Positions 1 to 8,149 of a stretch of 64,000 nt of DNA are shown here, in pieces (the first letter of the stretch is position 1; the number at the start of each line of letters is the position of its first letter). The translations under genes and the position numbers were made by a program. The notes below the pieces were generated by a model, which had not been told where the DNA came from, ran no database searches, and saw only the letters and a program-made list of their open reading frames with translations. This DNA comes from CAILUG01 sp903844415 (GTDB lineage Bacteria > Pseudomonadota > Gammaproteobacteria > Pseudomonadales > Pseudohongiellaceae), in the NCBI GenBank assembly GCA_947477655.1, contig CANJTS010000001.1, positions 124,001-188,000 of the forward strand, written 5' to 3'.

Positions 1-479
1 ACTTTGATGGTGTTTGTACTGTAGTGGCCAAACTTTTCAACATAATCCAACCGGATAAAGCATTTTTTGGTTATAAGGATTATCAGCAATTTCATCTTAT
101 CAGCACCATGGTGAGCGACTTGCAAATACCCCTACAGGTGTACGGAATTGCTACTATGCGGGAAAGTTCTGGACTAGCCTTGAGTTCACGCAATGTTTAT
201 CTAAGCACGACAGACCGTAACAATGCTGCTGCTTTGTTTGCGACCCTGCAAGAAAGTGCATTACAAATTATGGGTGGCGAACACAATTTTCGCCAAATAG
301 AAGCGCGTGCCTCTGGTACACTGAATAAGGTCGGATTAAAAACTGACTACGTACATATCTGCAACCGCAGTACACTGCATCTGGCATCCATAGGCGACAC
401 AGACCTAATCATTCTCGCTGCCGTTTATGCTGGCACAACCCGGTTAATAGATAATATTTTTGTACAAATAACCATTTAA
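1..479 (+). CDS. panC: Pantothenate synthetase, C-terminal part (5' end outside window)
   Basis: Pantothenate synthetase joins pantoate to beta-alanine using ATP, the last step of pantothenate synthesis in the cytoplasm. Only about 158 C-terminal residues are present. The frame is open from base 3, ahead of the first possible internal start, so the gene begins left of the window. Visible family signatures are VVAKLFN..QPD, FGYKDYQQ (the family usually has FGEKD[FY]QQ, so a Tyr replaces Glu here), RESSGLALSSRN of the adenylate-binding region, and the terminal RLIDN. The end point fits the family. rimK follows 62 bases on in the same direction and panD lies 1.7 kb downstream, so the two pan genes flank rimK-rimB. 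Confidence 0.95.
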   Translation, partial: FDGVCTVVAKLFNIIQPDKAFFGYKDYQQFHLISTMVSDLQIPLQVYGIATMRESSGLALSSRNVYLSTTDRNNAAALFATLQESALQIMGGEHNFRQIEARASGTLNKVGLKTDYVHICNRSTLHLASIGDTDLIILAAVYAGTTRLIDNIFVQITI

Positions 480-541
480 TTACCCACCCCAGCTATTTGT
501 CCTTGTTATCAATTCTTAACTCTTCGTTGTATGGATTTACT

Positions 542-1459
542 ATGAAAATTGGCATTCTGTCCCGTAATCGCAACCTGTACTCGACCAAACGGCTGGTGGA
601 GGCTGCGAAGCATCGGGGGCATGATGTACGCGTCATAGATGTCCTCAAGTGTTACATGAACATTACCGCTAATGAACCTGCCGTTTATTACCAACGCTCC
701 GCCGAATTTGTCGAACCTTTGCAGTTTGATGCGGTAATTCCCCGTATTGGCGCCTCGGTTACCAACTACGGCTGTGCGGTATTAAGACAATTTGAAGTTG
801 CCAACGTATATTCCATCAACGAATCCATTGCTATTACGCGTTCGCGAGACAAATTGCGAGCTCATCAATTGCTGGCACGCAAGGGCATAGGGCAACCCAT
901 TACAAGTTATGCACATTCGGCACGCGCCACAGATAAACTTATTGAATCAGTGGGCGGGCCACCACTGATCCTCAAATTAACCGCCAGCACCCATGGCACT
1001 GGCGTATTGTTGGCCGAAACTCATAAAGCCGCAGAGGCGTTAATCAATGCTTTTCGTGGCATCGGCACAGATTTTCTGGTGCAGGAATTTATCAAAGAAG
1101 CGGGCGGTTCAGATATTCGCTGCTTGGTTGTGGGCGACAAAGTAATTGCTGCAATGCAACGTACCGCGACTAAGGGTGAATACCGCTCCAATTTGCACCG
1201 GGGCGGTAAGGCAGAAAAAATCAAGTTGCGTCCAGAGGAGCGCAGTCTTGCAGTGCGGGCAGCGGCTGTGATGGGGCTCGACCTGGCGGGTGTCGACATC
1301 ATTCGCTCATCTCATGGGCCGGTAGTAATCGAGGTTAATTCTTCTCCGGGGCTGCAAGGCATCGAACAGGCTACAGGGATTGATGTTGCGGGCAAAATAA
1401 TTCAATACCTCGAAATAGACTGCAAAGCCGGGCCCAATAAACCCAAGGGCAAAGGCTGA
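542..1459 (+). CDS. rimK: RimK-type ATP-grasp ligase (ribosomal protein S6 glutamate ligase)
   Basis: 305 residues, close to the 300 of E. coli RimK. RimK adds glutamates to the C-terminus of ribosomal protein S6 with ATP. The N-terminus MKIGILSRN, the IPRIG loop, INESIAITRSRDKLR, LVQEFIKEAGGSDIRC, SNLHRGG and the metal-binding EVNSSPGLQGIE are all in the family order. The ATG at 542 is chosen over the in-frame start at 497 because it gives the exact family N-terminus. The C-terminus ends in a short Lys/Gly/Pro-rich tail. The next gene encodes the RimB-type protease, its usual partner; no rimA is visible. Alternative ATP-grasp substrates cannot be excluded from sequence alone. Confidence 0.93.
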   Translation: MKIGILSRNRNLYSTKRLVEAAKHRGHDVRVIDVLKCYMNITANEPAVYYQRSAEFVEPLQFDAVIPRIGASVTNYGCAVLRQFEVANVYSINESIAITRSRDKLRAHQLLARKGIGQPITSYAHSARATDKLIESVGGPPLILKLTASTHGTGVLLAETHKAAEALINAFRGIGTDFLVQEFIKEAGGSDIRCLVVGDKVIAAMQRTATKGEYRSNLHRGGKAEKIKLRPEERSLAVRAAAVMGLDLAGVDIIRSSHGPVVIEVNSSPGLQGIEQATGIDVAGKIIQYLEIDCKAGPNKPKGKG

Positions 1460-1498
1460 TTAGAACGCAGCAAGACTTGCCAGATTGCTACACTCTCT

Positions 1499-1984
1499 AT
1501 GCAACTAACATTGAAGGACCCTACCTTGGCCAAAAAAATAACTGTTGGAGCGCTGGAAACTGGTGATCTGCCGCAACTGGGGATAACCGGCCTGAATATG
1601 CGAGTTGATACCGGTGCAGCCACCTCGGCGTTACACGTCGAAAACATTGAGGAGTTCATCAAGGATGGCAAAAAATGGGTCAGTTTTGATTTGTTACCCG
1701 AGATTCACAACATTGCTCTTGCTGTGCGTATTAACTGCAGAGTCAAAGGCGCCAAAAAAGTAAAAACTGCAACTGCCGATACTCAAAGAAGAGTGGTGAT
1801 AGACACCAAACTCACCTTGGGCAAAAAGATCTGGAACATCAAACTCACCCTTACTGACAGATCGGAAATGAACTACCCCATGTTATTGGGCCGTCAAGCC
1901 ATGGTCGGACGTCTGGTCGTGGACCCAGAGTCTGAATTTTTATTGGCAAAAGCCAAGTCCACCAAACCAAAAACTGCTGCGTGA
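1499..1984 (+). CDS. rimB: RimB-like retropepsin-fold protease (formerly 'ATP-dependent zinc protease', DUF785)
   Basis: 161 residues. It carries the aspartic-protease-like active site RVDTGAATSALH (about residues 37-48) and a second conserved block PMLLGRQAM (about 128-136), both typical of the small RimK-associated protease family. In Pseudomonas the RimB protein works with RimK and a c-di-GMP-responsive RimA to control S6 glutamylation; the assignment here rests on motifs plus adjacency to rimK, 39 bases upstream. The C-terminus is Lys/Thr-rich and probably disordered. A cytoplasmic location is inferred because no signal peptide is visible. Confidence 0.85.
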   Translation: MQLTLKDPTLAKKITVGALETGDLPQLGITGLNMRVDTGAATSALHVENIEEFIKDGKKWVSFDLLPEIHNIALAVRINCRVKGAKKVKTATADTQRRVVIDTKLTLGKKIWNIKLTLTDRSEMNYPMLLGRQAMVGRLVVDPESEFLLAKAKSTKPKTAA

Positions 1985-2120
1985 CTCCCTCGCAGTAGAA
2001 GGCGCGGTAAACCTTGAGAACACCTGCTGGAACTAGGATTTTTTTTGAGAGAACTGACGCGGTTGTTGCGGAGAAAGACAAAACATGGAGGTGCCCTTCA
2101 TTTAAATCCACTTATTAAGC

Positions 2121-2148
2121 CTTATCAGCCTATGCTTTCGGCTTTTTT
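2121..2148 (+). terminator. Weak hairpin with T run between rimB and panD
   Basis: AGCC and GGCT can pair around a 9-base loop and are followed directly by six T, inside the gap after rimB. An alternative AAGCC/GGCTT pairing with a longer loop also exists. The stem is short, so termination here is only a possibility; if real, panD has its own promoter. Confidence 0.25.
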
Positions 2149-2224
2149 AAGCCTAATTTGCTCCCCCCCCATGTTTTTTGGGATAATGCCTACCCTGCCG
2201 TTGAAAGCCTATAGGAATCCCTCC

Positions 2225-2605
2225 TTGCAAACCCAGATGTTGAAAGCCAAGTTACACCGCGCCCGTGTTACTCATTCCGAGCTTGACTACGACGGCTCTT
2301 GTGCCATCGATAGTAATTTGCTCGATTCTTCCGGCATACGCGAATATGAACAGATTCAAATCTACAACATCAACAACGGCGAAAGATTCACAACCTACGC
2401 CATTCGGGCTGAGGCTGGCTCGCGAGTTATTTCCATCAATGGTGCAGCTGCCCACAAAGCGGCCGTGGGTGATCGCGTGATCATTTGTGCCTATGCTGCC
2501 TACAGTGATGTAGAACTTTTAAATCACAAACCGAAGCTGTTGTATCTGGACGAAGGCAATTTTGTTATTCGTACCAGTAACACCATTCCAGTGCAGGCGG
2601 CATAA
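2225..2605 (+). CDS. panD: Aspartate 1-decarboxylase proenzyme (TTG start)
   Basis: PanD makes beta-alanine from aspartate, the second substrate of PanC. The protein self-cleaves at a Gly-Ser bond to form its pyruvoyl group. The TTG at 2225 is proposed as start: AGGA at 2213-2216 lies 8 bases upstream, the product is 126 residues like E. coli PanD, and the cleavage pair in DYDGSCAID then falls exactly at Gly24-Ser25. The ATG at 2237 gives 122 residues and has no clear ribosome binding site. Further signatures are KLHRARVTHSEL, the catalytic Tyr region, GERFTTYAI, SRVISINGAAAH and the terminal IPVQAA. The 240 bases between rimB and this start include an 8-base C run at 2163-2170. Confidence 0.92.
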   Translation: MQTQMLKAKLHRARVTHSELDYDGSCAIDSNLLDSSGIREYEQIQIYNINNGERFTTYAIRAEAGSRVISINGAAAHKAAVGDRVIICAYAAYSDVELLNHKPKLLYLDEGNFVIRTSNTIPVQAA

Positions 2606-2646
2606 ACTTCTTACCGGTAGAGGAGCATGAATTCCTCACTGAATTC

Positions 2647-2688
2647 TTGTGATAAAACTAAATCCCTAGCAAACTCTACTCATCACAA
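2647..2688. promoter_or_regulatory. Inverted TTGTGAT/ATCACAA pair upstream of acs
   Basis: A perfect 7-base inverted repeat (TTGTGAT at 2647-2653, ATCACAA at 2682-2688) lies 22-63 bases before the acs start. Each arm contains the TGTGA half of a CRP site, but the arms are 28 bases apart rather than the normal 6, so this is not a canonical CRP site. acs is CRP-controlled in E. coli and a crp gene lies at 36.6 kb; a regulatory role is inference. Confidence 0.2.
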
Positions 2689-2709
2689 AAGTGACCTGAG
2701 GTTTGCCAC

Positions 2710-4641
2710 GTGTCTGAACAACTTATCTACCCCGCGCATATTTCTAGCACCCGCCTTAGTCATCTGAACCAAGCGCAATATCAAGCGTTGTATGAAGAAT
2801 CCATAAATTCTCCTGCTACTTTCTGGCCACGCATGGCGACCGATTTTTTACACTGGCTGGCACCCTTTGACCTTGTACAGGATTGCCAAATGGCCACCGG
2901 TGATATCCGCTGGTTCATCAACGGCAAACTGAATGTAAGCCACAATTGCATCGATCGACATTTGCCGCGCCGTGCTCAGCAAATCGCAATCTTATGGGAA
3001 GGTGATGAACCCGGCTTGCAGCGCAGCATTACTTATCAGCAATTACATGTTGAAGTGTGCAAACTTGCGAATGTGCTGTTAAGCCGTGGTATAAAAAAAG
3101 GAGATCGCGTTTGTATTTACATGCCCATGGTGCCAGAAGCAGCGTTTGCCATGCTAGCCTGCACACGAATTGGTGCCATTCATTCGGTAGTGTTCGGTGG
3201 TTTTTCACCTGAGTCCCTAAAAGATCGTATTCTCGATGCTGATTGCCGCATGGTGATTACTGCTGATGAAGGCGTGCGCGGCGGCAAGCTGATCCCATTA
3301 AAGGCCAACACTGATGCTGCAGTGATTCAATGTCCTAATGTCAGTACTGTGTTGGTAGTGCGCCGTACAGGCAACACAGTAAGTTGGAATAACACTCGCG
3401 ATCTTTGGTATCACACAGCACTTGCTAGCCAAAGCAGTGTATGTCCACCCGCCGTGATGGACAGCGAAGACACTCTTTTTATTCTTTACACCTCTGGTTC
3501 CACCGGAAAACCCAAAGGAGTCTTACACACCACAGCGGGATATCTACTACATGCCGCCATGACCCACAAATACGTGTTTGATTATCAGGAGGGTGATATT
3601 TACTGGTGTGCCGCCGATGTAGGCTGGGTTACCGGCCATACCTACATTGTCTACGGCCCACTCGCCAATGGTGCCACTACGCTGATGTTTGAAGGCGTGC
3701 CCACTTATCCAGATTACTCGCGCTACTGGCAGATCATCGACAAATATCAGGTCAATCAGTTTTATACAGCACCTACTGCAATACGTGCTTTGATGGCGCA
3801 AGGTGATACTCCAGTAACACGCACCTCTCGCCAATCACTGCGCATCCTCGGTACTGTGGGTGAACCCATCAATCCTGAAGCGTGGAAGTGGTACTACCAT
3901 GTTGTAGGTGATGCACGTTGCCCTGTGATGGACACTTGGTGGCAAACCGAGACCGGTGGCCACATGATTACGCCCATACCTGGCGTAACCGATCTCAAAC
4001 CCGGTTCAGCCACGCTGCCTTTTTTTGGTGTGTTACCGGAACTAGTAGATTCCCAAGGCAATATTTTGTTCGGAGCAACTTCCGGCAATCTCGTCATTAC
4101 TCAATCCTGGCCTAGTCAGATAAGAACTGTGTACGGCGATCATCAGCGTTGTATCGACACCTATTATTCAATGTATCCCGGCTACTATTTTACCGGTGAT
4201 GGTGCGCGCCGCGACGCAGACGGCTACTGGTGGATAACAGGCCGCGTGGACGATGTGCTTAACGTCAGTGGACATCGCCTAGGTACCGCTGAAATAGAAA
4301 GTGCCCTAGTGTTGCATCCAGCTGTTGCCGAAGCCGCCGTGGTTGGTTATCCACATAACATCAAAGGGCAAGGCATCTATGCTTATGTCAGCCTGATGGT
4401 TGGCACGATTGGTAGCGAGGAGTTGCGTAAGGAACTCATTTCTATGGTGGTAAAAGAAATCGGCGCATTCGCCAAACCTGATGTTATCCAGTGGGCACCT
4501 GGTCTGCCGAAAACCCGGTCTGGAAAAATCATGCGGCGCATTTTGCGCAAGATTGCCGCCAATGAATTAGACAGTCTTGGGGATGTGACTACGCTGGCTG
4601 ATCCGTCTGTAGTGGAAAATCTGGTGGCAGGCAGACAATAA
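2710..4641 (+). CDS. acs: Acetyl-CoA synthetase (AMP-forming)
   Basis: 643 residues, full family length. It activates acetate to acetyl-CoA through an acetyl-AMP intermediate, in the cytoplasm. The adenylate-forming signatures are in order: the P-loop-like YTSGSTGKPKGVLH (about 260-273), WWQTETGG (about 411-418), GRVDDVLNVSGHRLGTAEIE of the hinge (about 515-534), and PKTRSGKIMRR near the C-terminus, whose lysine is the conserved acetylation site that shuts the enzyme off. Translation starts at a GTG; the TGAGG at about 2696-2700 is well spaced for it. The gene stands alone between panD and a secreted protein gene. It allows growth on acetate. Confidence 0.97.
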   Translation: MSEQLIYPAHISSTRLSHLNQAQYQALYEESINSPATFWPRMATDFLHWLAPFDLVQDCQMATGDIRWFINGKLNVSHNCIDRHLPRRAQQIAILWEGDEPGLQRSITYQQLHVEVCKLANVLLSRGIKKGDRVCIYMPMVPEAAFAMLACTRIGAIHSVVFGGFSPESLKDRILDADCRMVITADEGVRGGKLIPLKANTDAAVIQCPNVSTVLVVRRTGNTVSWNNTRDLWYHTALASQSSVCPPAVMDSEDTLFILYTSGSTGKPKGVLHTTAGYLLHAAMTHKYVFDYQEGDIYWCAADVGWVTGHTYIVYGPLANGATTLMFEGVPTYPDYSRYWQIIDKYQVNQFYTAPTAIRALMAQGDTPVTRTSRQSLRILGTVGEPINPEAWKWYYHVVGDARCPVMDTWWQTETGGHMITPIPGVTDLKPGSATLPFFGVLPELVDSQGNILFGATSGNLVITQSWPSQIRTVYGDHQRCIDTYYSMYPGYYFTGDGARRDADGYWWITGRVDDVLNVSGHRLGTAEIESALVLHPAVAEAAVVGYPHNIKGQGIYAYVSLMVGTIGSEELRKELISMVVKEIGAFAKPDVIQWAPGLPKTRSGKIMRRILRKIAANELDSLGDVTTLADPSVVENLVAGRQ

Positions 4642-4902
4642 GCAATGCCGCCCTTTTCAACCAACTCGTGATATCGGCAAAAAAACACCTTAGACTAATA
4701 GATCTGGATCAATTGCAATATGAAGACCGGTCAAGAAGAGCACGGTCAAAAATTTCTAGGAAGTGTGTACAGTGCTTAACCAAAATATCCAGATAGCTTG
4801 ATGAACCACTCGCTCACACTTCATTTAAAGATTTTGTGTAGCCGTGGCCTGCATTCCCACACGAACCACAACAGCAAAACTAACAACAAGGAGAACCAAC
4901 CC

Positions 4903-5394
4903 ATGAATAAAACCCTGTCTTTGATACTTACCACGCTGACTATGGTGCTGTGTTTGAACACCGCAAATGCCGACCAGGCCTCCGACCGCGAGGAAATCCA
5001 TGCCCTGCTTTGGAAGTATACCCGCGCACTCGACACCCTCAATGCGGATGCTTATGTGTCGGTTTACGCAGAGGATGGAGCATTCAAGTCTGGTGCAACC
5101 TCATTAACGACTGGCCATGACGCGTTACGCGAGATGATCGATGGTGTGAAGAAAGGTCAGGAGGAACGCGCTAAGGCCGGTAACCCAGTCGGTGCGATGT
5201 ACCACATGACGATGGATTCCTGGATTGAGTTTGTCGATACGGATCATGCGCGGCATCATTCGTACTGGCAGACGGTGTTTGGACCCGCCAAACAAGGTGA
5301 AACGCCACGTGTCGCTGCTGCTGGGTACGGCATCGATGACTTAGTGCGAGTAGACGGCAACTGGCTGATTAAACTGCGTAATGTTGCGCCATAA
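4903..5394 (+). CDS. Secreted SnoaL/NTF2-like domain protein
   Basis: 163 residues with an N-terminal signal peptide (MNKTLSLILTTLTMVLCLNT, cleavage likely after ANA near residue 23). The mature part has the SnoaL/NTF2-like pattern: REEIHALLWKYTRALDTLNADAYVSVYAEDG, then H..MDSWIEF and a final W-containing strand. Such domains act as small-molecule binding pockets or isomerase/lyase-like folds; no substrate can be named. The ATG at 4903 is chosen because AAGGAG lies at the right distance and the signal peptide starts there, rather than at the in-frame ATG at 4801 or so. Periplasmic location is inferred. Its neighbours are also secreted proteins of unknown function. Confidence 0.75.
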   Translation: MNKTLSLILTTLTMVLCLNTANADQASDREEIHALLWKYTRALDTLNADAYVSVYAEDGAFKSGATSLTTGHDALREMIDGVKKGQEERAKAGNPVGAMYHMTMDSWIEFVDTDHARHHSYWQTVFGPAKQGETPRVAAAGYGIDDLVRVDGNWLIKLRNVAP

Positions 5395-5881
5395 CTCGTA
5401 CTCAGTTGTCTTTCCTGTCAGCAAACATCCAGCTCGGCTGGTATGGCAGCTTTGCATGTTCTAGACACGCGTTATGCGACCCAGCTTAACAGCCTTGGCG
5501 AGCGCATTGTCGAACCCTTCGGCGATCAAGAGCACCTTGGTGTATTGCGCACCGGTGGTTTTGTCTCCGCTACTGTTGGCAACAACGGTGCTTGGAATCC
5601 ATACACGGAGTTGTTGCTCGACCATGAACTGGACAACAACATGACCAGCCCACTTGACGACCGTACTTCTGTCTTCTGTGCTCTGGCGTACTGGTTTGGC
5701 TCGCTTGCTGGGGCCCTGCAAGCGCATCTCGGTGGAATACCAGCGTTCAGAAAGCCGGCATGGTGCGCGCGAACGTGACAACTTTCTAGTTGTTGCAGTA
5801 ATTGATTTCTGAGACGGGACCAGTAGTAATTTCCACATCACTTGTGGCGCCGATGCAGTAACTTATAGTCAGCCACAGGAA
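5395..5881. other. Gene-poor stretch, possible coding remnant
   Basis: 487 bases between convergent genes with no confident gene. An open frame runs at 5443-5778 on the + strand (111 codons) and another at 5461-5841 on the - strand (126 codons); neither has a convincing ribosome binding site. The end of the reverse-strand frame (LRVWIPSTVVAN ... DNALAKAVKLGRI) loosely resembles the last part of RND-efflux periplasmic adaptor proteins, which would make this a decayed gene, but the rest does not fit. A short CCAGC-TCG-GCTGG hairpin at 5429-5441 could help end transcription of the preceding gene, though no T run follows. Confidence 0.3.
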
Positions 5882-6847
5882 TTATTGTTTCTCTGCTTGT
5901 TGCTCCACCGCTCGCTCTCCGGACAGTATGTTCGCCATGCCGTAGTTTCCTTCAGTGCAGGCATATTCGAACAGCAAAGCATTGAGGTTGGTCAACGGAT
6001 ACACTCCTTCCCACGGTTCGGCCCATGTCTGTGGATCTTCCACCCGAAATCTATATTCCACTGTGTCGTCATCAAGTCGAGTGAGCCATTCGGTAACGTG
6101 CATGTTGGCAGTTGCATTGCGCCAAGCGGTGTTGTCATTGAAACCAGTGGTTTCGATGACGAGAGTCGCACCCTCCCAACGACCAGTAGAGTTGCCAATC
6201 CATTGCGGCAGACTATCAGTAACAATTCGACCATCGGTCGGAATGATACGTGGGTCACCCATTTCGCCCTGAATGATCACATAGCCCGGACTTTGAAATA
6301 TTTGCAAATTGCTGTTGTAGCCACCCGGCAATATAGGCGGCAGAGTGCTGGGCCACACAATGCAGCGTTCGGTGAGAGAGCGATTTTCGGGGCCGTCGAA
6401 CTCGTGCCCAAGACGTGCCTGTGCCCGCTCATCGCGCCGTGTTATGGCAGCCGGAACTAACGGGGGAATTCGGCCATTGTTCGGGATAATAATGATGGAG
6501 GTGCGCAGGTTTGGAGAAGTAATACCTTCGTTCGCACTTAAGGCGTAAGTGCCAAAGTCATAATGTACATCTGCTTGGGTTCCGGGTTCAGTTTCGTCAT
6601 CCTGATTTACTTCTTCGAGGCGCTGCAGCTGAAAAATTTCCGCTTCGGCAGGGGTAAAGTACTCTTTGGTTCCTAACTCTTCTGGTCGCTCGAGCGGTGC
6701 AATCGTGAACTCGGTGTAGGCTCCCGCTAGATCGGGTTCTCCCCATGCTGTCTTGCGCTGTTCCTGCGCGCATGCATGCAATGGCGCAGTAAGTACGATG
6801 AGTGTGGCCAATAAACTGACCAAATAAGTAGGTTGTGTATGTTTCAT
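5882..6847 (-). CDS. Secreted protein of unknown function, DUF6152-cassette family (gene 3)
   Basis: 321 residues with a signal peptide (MKHTQPTYLVSLLATLIVLT, Ala-Cys-Ala near residue 27). The mature protein has the pattern of a family common in environmental Gammaproteobacteria and Acidobacteria: a signature around CIVWPSTLPPILPGGYN, GRIVTDSLPQWIGNSTGRWEG, TLVIETTGFNDNTAW, then VEYRFRVEDPQTWAEPW and a C-terminal FEYACTEGNYGMANILSG. I know of no established function. It is the last of three reverse-strand genes (7721-8149, 6927-7724, this one), separated from the second by a 13-base tandem repeat. The protein at 24485-25576 is a fused relative. Periplasmic or surface location is inferred from the signal peptide. 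Confidence 0.75.
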   Translation of the reverse strand: MKHTQPTYLVSLLATLIVLTAPLHACAQEQRKTAWGEPDLAGAYTEFTIAPLERPEELGTKEYFTPAEAEIFQLQRLEEVNQDDETEPGTQADVHYDFGTYALSANEGITSPNLRTSIIIIPNNGRIPPLVPAAITRRDERAQARLGHEFDGPENRSLTERCIVWPSTLPPILPGGYNSNLQIFQSPGYVIIQGEMGDPRIIPTDGRIVTDSLPQWIGNSTGRWEGATLVIETTGFNDNTAWRNATANMHVTEWLTRLDDDTVEYRFRVEDPQTWAEPWEGVYPLTNLNALLFEYACTEGNYGMANILSGERAVEQQAEKQ

Positions 6848-6900
6848 CTGAGCTTCACCGTTGTAAAGTAAGATTCAGCAATTGTTATAATTTGGTTTTT

Positions 6901-6939
6901 TCATTGCGTTTCTTCATTGCACTTCTTCATTGCGCTTCT
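6901..6939. repeat. 13-base unit, three tandem copies, carrying a stop codon
   Basis: Three head-to-tail 13-base copies at 6901-6913, 6914-6926 and 6927-6939 (consensus TCATTGCGYTTCT, one or two differences between copies). On the reverse strand each unit reads AGAAGCGCAATGA-like, and the third copy is the last codons plus TGA stop of the gene at 6927-7724. The end of that gene has thus been duplicated twice into the spacer. Confidence 0.9.
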
Positions 6940-7724
6940 GGCTTTCGCAAATACCCATATAATTTTTCTTCCGCGAATGGTTCGCACTTGAACTCCAACA
7001 AGCGGAAATCCTTATCTACAATACGATAGAGCGGCATGCTAATTTTCCAAGGCTGTGCAAATACTGTGGCATCAATAATAGTTGCCTCGTATAAGACATG
7101 GTTAGGGCCAAGCGGTGTATAACTTTCCGTGATGCGGGCATTTGCGCTTGCATAATTACCTGCGCGGTCGAGCCAAGTTAGACCATTTAAGCCGCTTACT
7201 TCCACTAGCAAGGTGTCGCCATCCCACCGCGCATTCGACCAACCCATCCAACTGTCGAGTGGTGCCTCCTCTGTACCACCTACATCAATACGACGCAGGC
7301 CGGTGGCAAACTGATAAACCATTACAATCTCGTTAATATTCTGAAATATCTGGAAGGGATAAGGCATGTAGGTGGAACGTGGCACACCACCCAAATAACA
7401 TTTGCCTTCGGGGTCTTCGAGCAGGCGCGCCGTAAAATTGCGATCCCGCTGGGCTTTTGCTTCAGGCAAATAAGGTATGGTTCCGCCTGCAACGACCCCC
7501 ATACCAGGTGGCACTGCAAATTGTGCGCCTAACGCAGGTAATACCGCAGCAGCAGCCACATGAGGTTCGATATTCCAGTGCGCACTGTTTAAGGTTTGCC
7601 AGACACCGCTGAAATCAGGGTGACCGTCACTTGCGCGTGGAAATTCGGCCAAGGGACCCGCGGCATACACTTGCTGTGCTGCGAGTAATATCAGGAGAAA
7701 TAAGGGGATAAAAAACGGTTTCAT
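6927..7724 (-). CDS. Secreted protein of unknown function, DUF6152-cassette family (gene 2)
   Basis: 265 residues with a signal peptide (MKPFFIPLFLLILLAAQQVYA|AG). The mature N-terminus FPRASDGHPDFSGVWQTLN and the block GVPRSTYMPYPFQIFQN, NARWDGDTLLVEVSGLNG.TWLDRAG, and FAQPWKISMPLYR belong to the same family as the gene downstream. No catalytic motif is recognised. Its ATG overlaps the stop of the DUF6152 gene (ATGA at 7724-7721), so the two are translationally coupled and probably work together. The terminus LYGYLRKPEAQ ends in the unit that is repeated in the spacer. Confidence 0.75.
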   Translation of the reverse strand: MKPFFIPLFLLILLAAQQVYAAGPLAEFPRASDGHPDFSGVWQTLNSAHWNIEPHVAAAAVLPALGAQFAVPPGMGVVAGGTIPYLPEAKAQRDRNFTARLLEDPEGKCYLGGVPRSTYMPYPFQIFQNINEIVMVYQFATGLRRIDVGGTEEAPLDSWMGWSNARWDGDTLLVEVSGLNGLTWLDRAGNYASANARITESYTPLGPNHVLYEATIIDATVFAQPWKISMPLYRIVDKDFRLLEFKCEPFAEEKLYGYLRKPEAQ

Positions 7725-8149
7725 GGTGAAGTCACACTCGCGCCAGGAGCACGCGAACCTTCGAAAAATAACGTCCTGCCATCAGCAAAAGCAATGTCGC
7801 GACCCACGGCTTTATTGGAACCGTCGCGCGCCTGATAACCAGTAACGCTTAGTTCAGAACCTACTGGAATCGACGCCTTGGTCACACCACGACGAACCAG
7901 TGCATTTGGGCTGCCGCCTTCGATCATCCAGGTTACCGAAGCACCACTGGCATCGACTACAACGATGTGAATCCACGAATGTGGATTAATAAGTTCAACT
8001 TTCGCCACGGTACCTTTGAATGAGACCGGATGGCTGGAATCAAACTCTGTTGAAAATGCGTGATGAGCTTGCACGTGAACAGTCATCAAGACCATCAGTG
8101 TGAAAAATAATAGCGGGCCGAGCTTTGTTGATCGCATGTAATCCCCCAA
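7721..8149 (-). CDS. DUF6152 family secreted protein
   Basis: 142 residues with a signal peptide ending VHVQA, followed at once by the family's HHAFSTEFDSSHPVSFKGTV motif (about residues 29-48) and INPHSWIHIVV (about 54-64). The paired histidines and NPHSW are the family hallmark; metal or small-ligand binding is possible but unproven. It is the first gene of the three-gene reverse-strand cassette and overlaps the next start by four bases. An alternative start is the Met at codon 5 (MRSTKLGPLLFF). The stretch upstream (8150-8190) carries TAACAT motifs but no clear promoter. Confidence 0.8.
   Translation of the reverse strand: MGDYMRSTKLGPLLFFTLMVLMTVHVQAHHAFSTEFDSSHPVSFKGTVAKVELINPHSWIHIVVVDASGASVTWMIEGGSPNALVRRGVTKASIPVGSELSVTGYQARDGSNKAVGRDIAFADGRTLFFEGSRAPGASVTSP

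Noticed and set aside
2163..2170. Eight-base C run as a phase-variable tract
   Set aside because: It lies upstream of the panD start, not in a coding frame or a recognisable promoter spacer.
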